DNA of 34,874 nt from Chrysochromulina tobinii (GCA_001275005.1 JWZX01001868.1:1-34874); one strand, 5' to 3'. Counted from the first letter of the stretch, positions 8,701 through 16,516 are shown. Notes: generated by a model not told the origin, from the sequence alone. Translations and numbers: made by a program.

Positions 8701-10687
8701 GACGAGACAGCCCACGGCGACCTTGTTGCAGCTCTCGGGCATCGCGGCCGCTTGGCGCAGCCCGACGAGCCAGCCCACGGTGCGCACGAGACCAAATATG
8801 AAAGGTCCACTGCGCGAAGTGACGCTCGGGACGGCGCTCGAGTCGGCGCAAGTGCGACGGCGTGCTGTGAAGGCGAGCTGTGAAGGCGTCGGCGGCGGCG
8901 AGGGCGGCAGAGAAGGCGGCGGAGGGTGAGCGCCACCTCGCGCCGTCCCGAGCGCCCCCCGGCTGGCCTCGTGGTAGGCGACGGCCGCGACGATCATCGC
9001 GCCGACGACGCTCACGGCGACCAGCACCGTGTGCACGGACGAGAACATGTAGATGAACGTGTCGGCAGCGATACCGGGCAGGCTCTCGAACCGCTCAGTA
9101 CGGCGCGCGAGGGCCTCGATCGCGCTGCGGTTGTACACTGTGGGGAAGGGGCGGCCGAGGCTGAAGTCGGGCACTAAGCCGGGGTACCGACGGCGCACGC
9201 GGGTGGTGTCGTGCCTGTGGGGGTGGGGGCGCCGTAATGAGCAATTGTATGCACGGCGGCTGGCGGAAGGGGAGGCCTTGCAGTGAGGGGGAAGCCTTAC
9301 AGGGAGGCGCCGTGGTGGCAAGAAAGAAGATGAGGGGGGCACTCAGCATGAACACTCCGCGCACCCAAATGGTGAGTCCTCGACCGCAGCTCGCAATCAA
9401 CACGCAATCAACACGCAATCAACGCAATCAACGCAATCAGCGCGCACCCAAATGGTGAGTCCTCGACCGCAGCTCGCAATCAACACGCAATCAACATGCA
9501 ATCAGCGCAATCAACGCAATCAGCGCGCACCCAAATGGAGAGGCCTCGACCGCAGCTCGCAATCAACACGCAATCAACACGCAATCAACGCAATCAGCGC
9601 GCACCCAAATGGCGAGTCCTCAACCGCAGCTCGATGGACTGGCCGTTGCTGAAGCACCTGTGGGGAAGAGGGCGCCGTGCTGAGCACCCGCAGGCAGGCA
9701 GGCAGCTCGATGGACGGGCCGTTGGCGGCGCCGTGCGGAGCACCTTGAAGCCGATCGCGAGGCGCCACTGGTCGGGTTGCAACGCGTGGCTGTCGGTCCT
9801 GTGGATCTCCACCTGTGGGGAAGCGAGGACGCCGTGGTGAGCGTTTGCATGCAAAGGTCGGGTTGCAACGCGTGGCTGTCGGTCCTGTGGATCTCCACCT
9901 GTGGGGAAGCGAGGACGCCGTGGTGAGCGCTTGCATGCAAAGGTCGGGTCGCAACGCGTGGCTGTCGGTCCTGTGGATCTCCACCTGCGAGATCGCGGTC
10001 ATCAGCGCCCATCAGCGCCCATCAGAGGCCATCAGGGGCTATCAGGGGTCATCAGAGGTCATCAGAGGTCATCAGCGGCAATCCGATACCATCTGTGGCC
10101 ATCAGAGGCCATCAGTCGCAATCAGTGGCAATCAGTGGCCATCAGTGGCCATCAGTGGCAATCAGAGGCAATCAGTCTCTCCACCTGCTTGAGTACGAGC
10201 GCATCCCCCGACTGCAACGGCACCTGTGGGGAAGCGATAGGGAAGCGAGGGCGCCGTGGTGAGCACTTGCATGCGTCTGAGCGCATCCCCCGACTGCAAC
10301 GGCACCTTGATCGCCCGTGGCGTGTGAACGCCTCTCAAGGTGGCGCGTGCGCGGGGGGGGACCCATCCCAAGATGCCCTTGGCAGAGAGACGCACAGCCT
10401 GCAATCAAGGACGCACTCGGAGTGCATGCAATGAGGGACGCAATCAGCGGCACTCAGTGGCACGCAGAGGCACACAGAGGCACTCCGAGGCCATCGAGAG
10501 GAGCGGATGCGCCGTCTCGAGCACTCGGGGGCACTCAAGGGCTATCAGAGGCCATCGAAGGCCATCGAAGGCCATCGAGAGGAGCGGGTGCGCCGTCTCG
10601 AGCACCTCTTCCGGCGAGTGAAGCGGCTGCGTGCTCGAAAAGTTGGCGCCCGCTGCGCCGAAACGAGCCGCGTAGCACGCGTCGTAC
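5713..10687 (-). CDS. Many-exon gene: single-pass membrane protein with beta-propeller (5' end unresolved)
   Basis: Exons were joined by AG acceptors, GT donors and matching phases, in transcript order: 10606-10687, 10306-10398, 10185-10223, 9744-9812, 9605-9657, 8937-9214, an unresolved part in 8543-8936 (an acceptor at 8809 fits), 8362-8542, 8179-8213, 7993-8108, 7584-7753, 6911-7425, 6660-6735, 6216-6344, 6047-6125, and 5713-5809 ending in TAG. Phase agrees at every junction except across the unresolved part. Exon 8937-9214 encodes a hydrophobic membrane span (HTVLVAVSVVGAMIVAAVAY). Later exons read like propeller blades, for example GMDGLTLLDPGSRRVAGEWG, DEGTLLVVDSATARVLELD and KGLMVVDDVAYFG. 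Exon 6911-7425 carries four copies of a GPNKE-type motif. I do not recognise the family. The first exon, which must leave two bases, was not found, and the last acceptor (5810) lacks a pyrimidine tract. Confidence 0.55.
5810..6046 (-). other. Proposed last intron of the propeller gene
   Basis: The intron starts GTGGTGCTCG after AATTGAGCC and ends at CGAAG. The first 27 or so bases of the intron are repeated about 40 bases further in, around GTGGTGCTCGTCGAAGGC. Phase 2 on both sides gives the joined peptide APAIEPLEVFVGSLL. The acceptor lacks a strong pyrimidine tract, so this junction is the least certain of the gene. Confidence 0.4.
6126..6215 (-). other. 90-bp intron bounded by direct repeats
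   Basis: The end of the preceding exon plus the intron start (6207-6230) and the intron end plus the next exon start (6117-6140) are 24-base copies differing at about two positions. Each contains TAG|GTGAGCG, so donor and acceptor are equivalent positions of one duplication. Between them are about six copies of the 12-mer GATGACCTCCCT (sense strand), each with a CTGAT at its edge. Confidence 0.65.
6345..6659 (-). other. 315-bp intron built from three kinds of tandem repeat
   Basis: Sense order: GTGAGATTCC donor, an array of 12-mer units related to GATGACCTCCCT (about 6545-6650), an array of 10-mer units TGATTGCCTC (about 6440-6535), and four exact 23-bp units at 6352-6374, 6375-6397, 6398-6420 and 6421-6443. 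It ends GTGTGCAG. Flanking exons join as TLWT|AGGKWF with matching phase. Confidence 0.65.
6736..6910 (-). other. 175-bp intron with shared 3' module and degraded exon copy
   Basis: The exon end and donor around 6906-6930 (CTATCGTGGGCAG|GTGCTC) recur around 6808-6830. After the second copy, sense bases 6815 down to about 6775 are a diverged copy of the first roughly 45 bases of the next exon (6735 down to 6694). The intron then finishes with the shared module at 6736-6774: GCATGC, TGCTCACCACGGCGCC, CTTCCCCACAG. A GGAGATCAGA (plus strand) 10-mer array fills 6838-6907. Confidence 0.7.
7426..7583 (-). other. 158-bp minisatellite intron
   Basis: The preceding exon ends CTCCTTGTAG and the intron itself ends CCCCTTGTAG, so the donor-side exon end matches the acceptor. 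The interior is an array of about eight 10-mer units, ACCACTGATT or ACCACTGATC in sense, each showing CTGAT. Phase 1 joins as GTLLV|VDSATARV. Confidence 0.7.
7754..7992 (-). other. 239-bp intron with CTGAT/TGATTGCTTCTC repeats
   Basis: Donor GGGCAG|GTGATC and acceptor CCCCTCCGCAG flank a loose array around 7800-7985 in which TGATTGCTTCTC and GATGACCTCT blocks alternate. Phase 2 (AG|C) joins WLLVG to SQEKYSRP. Confidence 0.65.
8109..8178 (-). other. 70-bp introner-like intron
   Basis: The proposed donor is ACCCAT|GTGCTC and the end is the shared module at 8109-8140 (TGCTCACCACGGCGCCC then TTTCCCCACAG). The block CCCATGTGCTCACCACG occurs twice, at the start and near the end, so most of this intron is two copies of the module. 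A diverged copy of the next exon (GAGCTCGA..TGGGAC) lies between. The junction gives DPPDATH|ALMELDLG, which reads naturally. Confidence 0.55.
8214..8361 (-). other. 148-bp minisatellite intron
   Basis: The donor block TCGACGCACCAG|GTGCTC occurs twice, at the true exon end (8362) and again about 81 bases into the intron (8281). The interior is an array of TGATTGCTCC units. The acceptor is the weak GCTAG at 8214-8218. Confidence 0.5.
9215..9604 (-). other. 390-bp intron with fourfold amplified exon end
   Basis: The end of exon 9605-9657 together with its donor (GAGGACTCGCCATTTGG|GTGC) is repeated inside the intron. The GTGC ends fall at 9601, 9527, 9444 and 9361, a spacing of 74, 83 and 83 bases, and TTGATTGCG units separate the copies. 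The intron ends with a diverged shared module (TTGCTCATTACGGCGCCC then CCCCCACAG). Its interior reads MLSAPLIFFLATTAPP, which imitates a signal peptide. Confidence 0.6.
9658..9743 (-). other. 86-bp introner-like intron
   Basis: It starts AAG|GTGCTCC and ends in the shared module (GTGCTCAGCACGGCGCCC then TCTTCCCCACAG). The first roughly 42 bases are an expanded copy of the next exon's start; both contain CAACGGCC[C/A]GTCCATCG followed by AGCTGC. Flanking exons are both in phase 0. Confidence 0.7.
9813..10184 (-). other. 372-bp intron with 86-bp exon-start/module unit in series
   Basis: The start of exon 9744-9812 (GTGGAGATCCACAGGACC and about 25 more bases) is present three times, with acceptor edges at 9812, 9898 and 9984, exactly 86 bases apart. 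The two intronic copies are each followed by the shared module, TTTGCATGCAA[A/G]CG, CTCACCACGGCGTCC, TCGCTTCCCCACAG. Upstream is an array of about 20 CTGATGGCCA/CTGATTGCCT 10-mers. Any of the three acceptors would keep AG|GTGGAG. Confidence 0.7.
10224..10305 (-). other. 82-bp introner-like intron with perfect 27-bp direct repeat
   Basis: The first 27 sense bases of the intron (10305-10279) are identical to the first 27 of the next exon (10223-10197). The rest is the shared module: GCATGCAAG, TGCTCACCACGGCGCCC, two CGCTTCCC units, CACAG. Both exons are phase 0, joining PRAIK to VPLQSGDALVLKQ. Confidence 0.8.
10399..10605 (-). other. 207-bp intron with duplicated donor segment
   Basis: The sense block GTGCTCGAGACGGCGCACCC plus CTCCTCTCGATGGCC at the donor recurs about 77 bases downstream with one difference. 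10-mer units of the GATGGCCTTC and TGAGTGCCTC type follow. The acceptor is TTGATTGCAG|GCTGTG, and phase 0 joins HSPEE to AVRLSAKG. Confidence 0.6.
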
Positions 10688-10941
10688 CTGTGAATAATCA
10701 AAGGTCATCAGAGGTCATCAGAGGTCATCAGTGGCAATCAGAGGTCATCAGCGTCGTGCCCATGTTCTCCAAGGCACTCCTTGGTCATCAGTGGTCATCA
10801 GTGGTCATCAGTGGTCATCAGTGGTCATCAGTGGTCATCAGTGGTCATCAGAGGCAATCAGAGGCAATCAGAGGCAATCAGAGGCAATCAGAGGCAATCA
10901 GAGGCAATCAGAGGCAATCAGAGGCAATCAGAACTCCTCAC
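10688..10941 (-). other. Repeat-filled region between the DDX1 exons and the propeller gene
   Basis: On the sense strand this holds about eight TGATTGCCTC units, then seven TGATGACCAC units, then a unique island at about 10746-10785, then more TGATGACCTC units. The unique island contains the small inverted repeat CCAAGG..CCTTGG and an ATG. A small exon could sit there, but no AG/GT pair convinced me. A 3' end of DDX1 or a first exon of the next gene must lie here or be missing. Confidence 0.5.
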
Positions 10942-12503
10942 CTGTCCGCCGACCGGCGGCAGCTTCGCATGCAATTTGAGGATCGTGTCGAGATGTCCCG
11001 TGTCGAGCAGCCGGTCAGCTTCGTCGAGCACGAGGAACTGCGAGGGCGAGAGAGAGGGGGAGGAGTGAGTCGAGAGAGAAGAAAACGATCGCAGTCAGAA
11101 GCACTCAGACACTAGAGACGCAAACAGAGGCGCAATCAGAGGCAATCCGAGGCGCAATCAGAGGCAATCCGAGGCGCAATCAGAGGCAATCCGAGGCGCA
11201 ATCAGAGGCAATCCGAGGCGCAATACGAGGCGCAATCAGGAGAGATCGCACCTGGACCCCCGAGAGCACGAGCTTGCCCGAGCTCACCAAATCCCACACG
11301 CGCCCGGGCGTGCCACATACAATGTCGACGCCTGCGCGCAACCGCTTGAGCTGCGGACCTGGATCCACGCCACCTGAGAGGCAATCAGCGGCAATCGGCG
11401 GCAATCGGCGGCAATCAGCGGCAATCAGTGGTAATTCGTGGCGCAATCAGCTCCACCCCACCGGTAAGGAGGGCAGCCTCGAGGCGCGGCTCGGCGAAGT
11501 AACGGCTGAATTGGGCCACGCACTCGTGCACCTGCTCGCACAACTCCCTTGCGGGCTCAAGGATCAGGGCAGTCGGTATGCGCCCCTCGCCATCAGCACC
11601 GCCGCCACCGCCGCCGCCGCCGCCGCTACCGGCAGCGGCAGCGGCGTCCCTGCTGCTAGAGGTGGCGGCCGAGTTGGTGGCCGCGTGTTCGGGAGCGATC
11701 GCGTCGAGAGCATGCGCGCCGCCGGGGAGGCAGTTTCCATAAAAGGGTCGAGCGCCCAAGTTGATGCGCACCGCGGCGCCCTTGAGGCAAATCGCGGGGA
11801 AGAGCGCCGTGCCCTTGAGCGTCGGCGGCACCGAGAACGCTTCTCCGAGGCTCACGCCGTTCTTGTAGAAGGCCATCGAGCCGATCTCGCGATCGAGCTC
11901 GCAGCCGATCACGTCGCCGCGCGCGTACGAGTCTCCGTAGTCGACGAACTGGTTGCCGTTGGACTTCTTGCCGGTCCCCCCAAAACCGAAGCCCATCTTG
12001 TCGGTGCCGAGCGCGAGCTTGGCCGAGAGGGTGGCCCATCCGACACGGCAGAGCCCATCGCCCAGCTGCTCCACCTCGTAGTAGTAACGGCCGCCCGTCA
12101 CGCCCACGCCCGCCCGCCCGCCCGCCCACGCCTGCGCGGCCCCACACGAGCACTCGAGCCCTTGCGCGCTCACCTGAAGCAGACCGTCGCGATCGCTGCC
12201 GAAACCTATGCCACCCGCGGCCTGCGCGCGTGCGGCCGCCGCCGCGAGCGCAGCGATCTTTGGCTGCGATGAGGCGGCTGCCTGCTCGCGCAGTGCCTCG
12301 TGGCAGATCTGGAGAACGGGCAGTGCAAAGGCCCCCGTCTTGCCGCTGCCCGTCTCGGCGGCAGCCATGACGTCGCCGCCGCCGAGGATTAAGGGGATCG
12401 CCTCCTGCTGCACGGGCGTGGGGAGGAGCCAGCCGAGGTCTTCGACTGCGCGCACAATCGGCGCGTCGAGGCCAAGCTCGGCAAAGGCTGCCATGTGCGG
12501 CAA
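10942..12503 (-). CDS. DDX1: DEAD-box RNA helicase DDX1, first RecA half with SPRY insert
   Basis: Three exons, 11462-12503, 11252-11373 and 10942-11037, join in phase to 420 residues. Motif I is TGSGKT at 51-56, after a Q-motif region ([12 protein letters not shown]). A SPRY domain (about 105-265, [25 protein letters not shown]) is inserted between motifs I and Ia, an arrangement diagnostic for DDX1. Motif Ia ([10 protein letters not shown]), TPGR and the Walker B motif DEAD ([11 protein letters not shown]) follow. DDX1 acts in tRNA splicing-ligase activation and RNA repair and transport. The second RecA domain (motifs IV-VI) is not found in this window; after 10942 the strand continues with exons that do not resemble it. 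Either the 3' exons are lost or displaced, or this is a truncated copy. Confidence 0.8.
11038..11251 (-). other. DDX1 intron 2, minisatellite-filled
   Basis: Donor CCAG|GTGCGATC, acceptor CCCTCGCAG|TTCC. An array of about five 22-bp double units, TGATTGCGCC then TCGGATTGCCTC in sense, lies at 11108-11240. Unlike most introns here, its first bases do not copy the next exon. Confidence 0.75.
11374..11461 (-). other. DDX1 intron 1 (88 bp)
   Basis: It begins GTGGGGTGGA and the next exon begins GTGGCGTGGA, again a short near-copy of the exon start. The interior is TGATTGCCGC units ending CTCTCAG. Phase 1 joins LLTG to [11 protein letters not shown], which agrees with the DDX1 family. Confidence 0.8.
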
Positions 12504-12610
12504 AGACTCCGAAGAATTTTGCTGCGTGCCTGCGTGAACGCAGCTGTGAACAATTTTTCCAAAAACTTTCCAGGTTTAGGACACAGCTGAATCTCTAAGG
12601 ACGCGTCGCC
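12504..12610. promoter_or_regulatory. Divergent promoter region, DDX1 / AARSD1
   Basis: Only 107 bp separate the start codons of DDX1 (-) and the AARSD1-type gene (+). Both genes handle tRNA-related RNA metabolism, so co-regulation is plausible but inferred. I see no clear TATA box; an AT-richer patch lies at about 12550-12572. Confidence 0.4.
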
Positions 12611-14194
12611 ATGGGCGTTTCACATGAGGTTTCTGCAACAAGAAATGGTCGAGTCGTCGGGCGTATCCCCCCGACACGTAGCGGCGCCATTAGGCTCTGT
12701 ACACGCGCCCTCCTTCTCGCGCCTTTCTCGCGGCCGGCACACATGGATGCCTTCGTTTGGAGGCGTGAAGGCCCATGGTGGCTAGAAGGAAGCCGCGCAG
12801 CCTCTGCAGTGGCCTCCATACCCGCGCCTGTGACTCCCGTGCTTGCGTCGGTGCCGAGCCGCGTGGCCTCCATCGTGGCGTCTGCTGTCATCCCCGCATC
12901 CAGCACACCCGTGCGCTGCGGCGAGCTGCTTTGCCAACACGACTCGTACGCTCGTACGCTGGACACCGTGGTCGTCTCTTGCGAGCCCAAGGCGGCTCAA
13001 GAGGCTGCAGCCAAGGGCAAGAAGAAGGGCGGTGCCGAGGCTGTGCCGGCTGAGCAGCTTTGGGACGTGGTGCTCGGCAACACGGTCATCTTTCCGGAGG
13101 GTGGAGGCCAGCCGAGCGATTGCGGCACCGTCGGCGGCGTGCCGTGCCTGCGCGTCGACAACGTCGACGGGCTTGCGAAGCACGTGCTCACCGCGCCGCT
13201 CGCGCCCGGTACGCCCGTGACCGTCGCCGTCGAGTGGGCGCGGCGCGAAGACCACATGGCCCAACACTCGACGCAGCACCTCGTCACGGCCATCGCCCTC
13301 AAGAAATGGGGCTACGAGACCACTTCATGGGGCCTCGGCGAACAGACTTCCTTCCTTGAGCTCGGGACCCCCGAGTTCACGTCGGCGCAGATGATGGAGC
13401 TCGAGACAGCGGCGAATGAGGCGGTCAAGGCCGGCACGCCGGTCACCCCCTCGTGGCACTCGGTCGTCGCGGTCAACGAGGGCGCCGTCGCCGGCCTGCG
13501 CAAGTCGTCAAAGGCACTACCGCCGAGCGTCACGGGGCCCGTCCGTGTCGTGTCCTTCGAAGGGATCGACACGAACACATGCTGTGGCACCCATGTGCAG
13601 AACACTGCACGGCTGCAAGCAATCAAGCTGCTCCGCGTCGAGCGTGTCGGCAACAAGGGCGCGTGCCGTGTCCACTACGTCGCCGGCGGACGCGTGGTCT
13701 CGTACCTTGGAGGCGTCTACGAGCGTGCAAGCGCCCTCGCTAGCCGAATGAACGTGCCAATCGAGTCGATGCTCGAGCGCTACGAGGAGAATGCGAGGAA
13801 GGCCCTCGAGCACGAGAAGGCGTCCAAGGCGCTCGCGCTCGAGGTCGTCGGCCTCCTCGCAGAGGGTCTCCTCCAGAGGCTCACCGCGGGCGAGAAGGCG
13901 GTGCTCGTGCGCCGCGCGGCCGCCGACGCCGATTTCGTCAAGGCGCTCGCGACGGCGCTGGACGAGACGCTGGCGGCGAAGCAGGCGCTGCTGCTCGTGG
14001 TGGTCGGCGAGGGCGAGGGCGAGGGCACCTTCACCCTCGCTGGGCCGCCGGCACTGGTTGACGTTGCCAGTGGCGCGGTGGCCCAGGCGCTCGATGGGCG
14101 CGGCGGCGGCAAGGGCGGCCGCTACCAAGGGAAGTGCCAAAAGCTCGCGGGCGCCTCGGAGGCTCTCGCGGCTGCGGTGGCAGCTTTGGCGTGA
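12611..14194 (+). CDS. AARSD1: Alanyl-tRNA editing protein, AARSD1/AlaX type
   Basis: A 527-residue single-exon protein. From residue 108 (CQHDSYARTLDTVVVSC) it follows AARSD1, a free-standing editing domain that hydrolyses Ser- or Gly-tRNA(Ala). The zinc site is seen as HSTQH (H219, H223) and TNTCCGTHV (C324, C325, H328); GGGQPSDCGTV is the typical N-terminal subdomain motif. A DHHA1-like C-terminus ends at 527. Residues 1-100 are an extra Ala/Ser/Arg-rich extension that could be an organelle-targeting sequence, or the real start may be the methionine at residue 45 (12743). A GEGEGEG run near residue 461 is a small coding repeat. Confidence 0.85.
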   Translation: MGVSHEVSATRNGRVVGRIPPTRSGAIRLCTRALLLAPFSRPAHMDAFVWRREGPWWLEGSRAASAVASIPAPVTPVLASVPSRVASIVASAVIPASSTPVRCGELLCQHDSYARTLDTVVVSCEPKAAQEAAAKGKKKGGAEAVPAEQLWDVVLGNTVIFPEGGGQPSDCGTVGGVPCLRVDNVDGLAKHVLTAPLAPGTPVTVAVEWARREDHMAQHSTQHLVTAIALKKWGYETTSWGLGEQTSFLELGTPEFTSAQMMELETAANEAVKAGTPVTPSWHSVVAVNEGAVAGLRKSSKALPPSVTGPVRVVSFEGIDTNTCCGTHVQNTARLQAIKLLRVERVGNKGACRVHYVAGGRVVSYLGGVYERASALASRMNVPIESMLERYEENARKALEHEKASKALALEVVGLLAEGLLQRLTAGEKAVLVRRAAADADFVKALATALDETLAAKQALLLVVVGEGEGEGTFTLAGPPALVDVASGAVAQALDGRGGGKGGRYQGKCQKLAGASEALAAAVAALA

Positions 14195-15340
14195 CACCGG
14201 GCACGCTTGAGGCACGCTGAGAAGTCCACGGGCAGCTTGACTCACTGCTCGTCGGCTCGCGTGTGGGTATGCGTTCGATCTCGTTTCTCGAGCCGTACGT
14301 GTGCGGAGACCGCGCATTGGTGTGCCCCTCTAGTGCCCCTCGTCTAAGGCGCGCGCGTCGTCGATGAGCAGTGGGGTGCGGCGGCAAATCGATGGTGTGC
14401 ATGGCCTTAGGCGGGGGGCCGCGTAGCGGGGGGGATCAGGAGGCACAGGCCGACACGCGAGGGATGCACCGCCGAAAAACTCGACTTCGAGGCACCTCGG
14501 GGAGTTCGAGTTGCGAGGAACGGAAGCGACTAGCACTAGGGGTTCACGGTCTGTAAATTGACGTAAGTTGTGCTCCGAAATAGGGGTGATGGGGGAAAGT
14601 TCAACGGACAACGCTGGTCATCCTAATCGAAACCACAGATGTTATTACACGACACGAATCGTTAACCGTAAATCAAACGGGACGAAAATGTACCGCTATA
14701 ATCGCCAAAACGTGTCAAAACGTGTCCATCTGCCATCATTTCATGTGTGGTTATAATCCTGGGACTTATCTGAAAATAATCATATTAAATGCGGGCAAAT
14801 CCGCTACCGCGATAGCTGGCGTCGGAAGAGCAAGGAGGTGGCTCGAGAGATGGACCCAAAGCTGGGCGTTTTCTGACCCGTTCATCGGCCCGTTCACCCT
14901 GCAGTGCGAACAGCGCCGGCGACAGGTCGGACATCGTGCGGCTTCACGATTGTGCCCTCAAGAAGCAACGTATAGCACCCCCGAGCCCCGTTATTCTCCT
15001 TGGACCTTGGAACTTGCTCAGATATCAACAGATAGCCATTTTAAACATTTTTAGCATCGGCCCAGGCCGCGTTGGTCCACAGGGATTACTCGGTGCGAGC
15101 TGCGAGGCCGCCGCGTTGTCGTTTTTTCTTCATGCGTGTCGTTGCACCCAACTTTGGCTCCAAAAATAGCGTGAAATAAGTGAAACGACATTCTCCCCAA
15201 AACGCACTCGGAGCGAGCTTTCTCGCGGTCCTCACGGTCTTCGTTGCAGGGCTCTTCCTGCCTCCCGTCTGCAGCCTGGTTCTGTGCTGCTTCTTAGTGC
15301 GTCAGCGTGCGTTCAACACCTCCACAATCAGCACCTGACC
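14195..15340. other. Intergenic region
   Basis: About 1.1 kb between two plus-strand genes. The 3' part is less GC-rich, with AT-rich patches at 14640-14800. The 10-mer AAAACGTGTC is present twice in direct repeat near 14707-14727. I see no gene, RNA or mobile element. Confidence 0.5.
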
Positions 15341-16516
15341 ATGTGGAAAGAGGACTACCAAAGAAATTTGCCGCCGGCGCTGACGCTGATGAAGCAGTGG
15401 CCCCAACCAAGTGCGCCACTATCATCGAGCCTCTCGAGAGAAGACCGAGCCTCTCGAGAGAAGATCGACCAGGCCACGCCAGGTCCACTCGAGACTGGAG
15501 AACCTTCCACGATGCCGCAGACTTCCATATCACCCAAGTTCGAAGAGCCGGACGTGCTTGCCACCTTGATCCGCAACGCAACAACACCACCGAGGATCCA
15601 CAAGTCAGTTCCAACGAGCTCCAGGAGCACGAAAATTGAAGCTCAGAGCGCTACCAAGGCGACACCGAGGAAGCAGGTCGCCAGCCAGGAAGCGACCGGA
15701 GAGAAAAAGACTCCAAGACGTGCAACCTCGGCGCGGCGGCTTCGGCCCGCAGGTGCGACGAGTGCCAGCGCACGCAGCAGTGGCAGGAAGAATTCAGCCA
15801 ATTCATCGCGCCGCTCAGAATCAGGAGAGTCTTCTGAGCGGATTGTGTGGCCAACAGACGCTGAGTATTCATCGCGCTTCAAGAAGCAGTCTTCCTTTAA
15901 TTCGCCGCCAGAGAGTACTTACGGTGCAGGGTTGACGTCGAGGGACCCACACTTGGCTGAGGAGAGGAAACCGTATGGTAGCCATTTGCGCACGGCGGGC
16001 AATTACTCCAACATCGTGCATCCCTTTGGCAGTGCCGTGCCTCGATTTGAGGCGTGGGATCCGAGGCGCGCCTCCTTTGGTGGCGGGGCCTCGAGTGGCG
16101 GGGACAGGCATCCACCTGGTAATGGGACCGGGAGCCGCTTTATGCGTTCTTCGTCTTCGGCGCCCAGCTTGAGCAACCAGCAACCAGAGTGGGACAGCAC
16201 ACCGAGCTACTCAAGGCCGAATGCGCTGCAGGGGCTCAGGCTCTACAAGGCAAACGAGGCGTGGGCGAGGGACGAGATTCTCTATCAATTGCGAGGGGGG
16301 AGATCCTCGAATTACTGGTCAGACTACCACGGAATGTTCGATGTCCCTGGCTTCAGCCAGCTCTCACCTAATCGCGTCTTCAATTGGGAACTGCGTAAGA
16401 CAGACTACTTGGGGCGATGGAACAATAAGTTCGTCGAGACCGGCTCGCAGCTGGGTGGAATGAGAGAGAGCGGAGTGGGCGGTTACGATCGCTTCGACGG
16501 CAACCCCTTTACTTGA
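15341..16516 (+). CDS. Unrecognised Ser/Arg-rich, mostly disordered protein
   Basis: The first ATG (ACCATGTGG, 15341) gives 391 residues. The first 200 are rich in Ser, Thr, Arg and Lys (TPRKQVASQEATGEKKTPRR) and look disordered. The last 100 are more ordered and aromatic: NALQGLRLYKANEAWARDE, then NYWSDYHGMFDVPGFSQLSP, FNWELRKTDYLGRW. I do not recognise the family. The composition resembles microtubule- or axoneme-associated proteins, but that is only an impression. Near 15431-15465 a short CCTCTCGAGAGAAGA is repeated, giving SLSREDRASREK. Confidence 0.5.
   Translation: MWKEDYQRNLPPALTLMKQWPQPSAPLSSSLSREDRASREKIDQATPGPLETGEPSTMPQTSISPKFEEPDVLATLIRNATTPPRIHKSVPTSSRSTKIEAQSATKATPRKQVASQEATGEKKTPRRATSARRLRPAGATSASARSSGRKNSANSSRRSESGESSERIVWPTDAEYSSRFKKQSSFNSPPESTYGAGLTSRDPHLAEERKPYGSHLRTAGNYSNIVHPFGSAVPRFEAWDPRRASFGGGASSGGDRHPPGNGTGSRFMRSSSSAPSLSNQQPEWDSTPSYSRPNALQGLRLYKANEAWARDEILYQLRGGRSSNYWSDYHGMFDVPGFSQLSPNRVFNWELRKTDYLGRWNNKFVETGSQLGGMRESGVGGYDRFDGNPFT

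Noticed and set aside
9127-9143. CGCCCCTTCCCCACAG inside exon 8937-9214 as the true acceptor
   Set aside because: It mimics the shared intron end, but the upstream coding stretch (RVRRRYPGLVPDFSLGRP) joins in phase from the acceptor at 9215. I kept the longer exon, though use of this site cannot be excluded.
9300-9360. Apparent gene start with signal peptide MLSAPLIFFLATTAPP on the minus strand
   Set aside because: It lies within the 9215-9604 intron, carries part of the shared intron module (ACCACGGCGCC), has no continuation, and the flanking exons join in phase without it.
10002-10192. Regular short repeats as a possible CRISPR array
   Set aside because: The units are 10 bp and directly adjacent, without unique spacers, and the setting is a eukaryotic intron.
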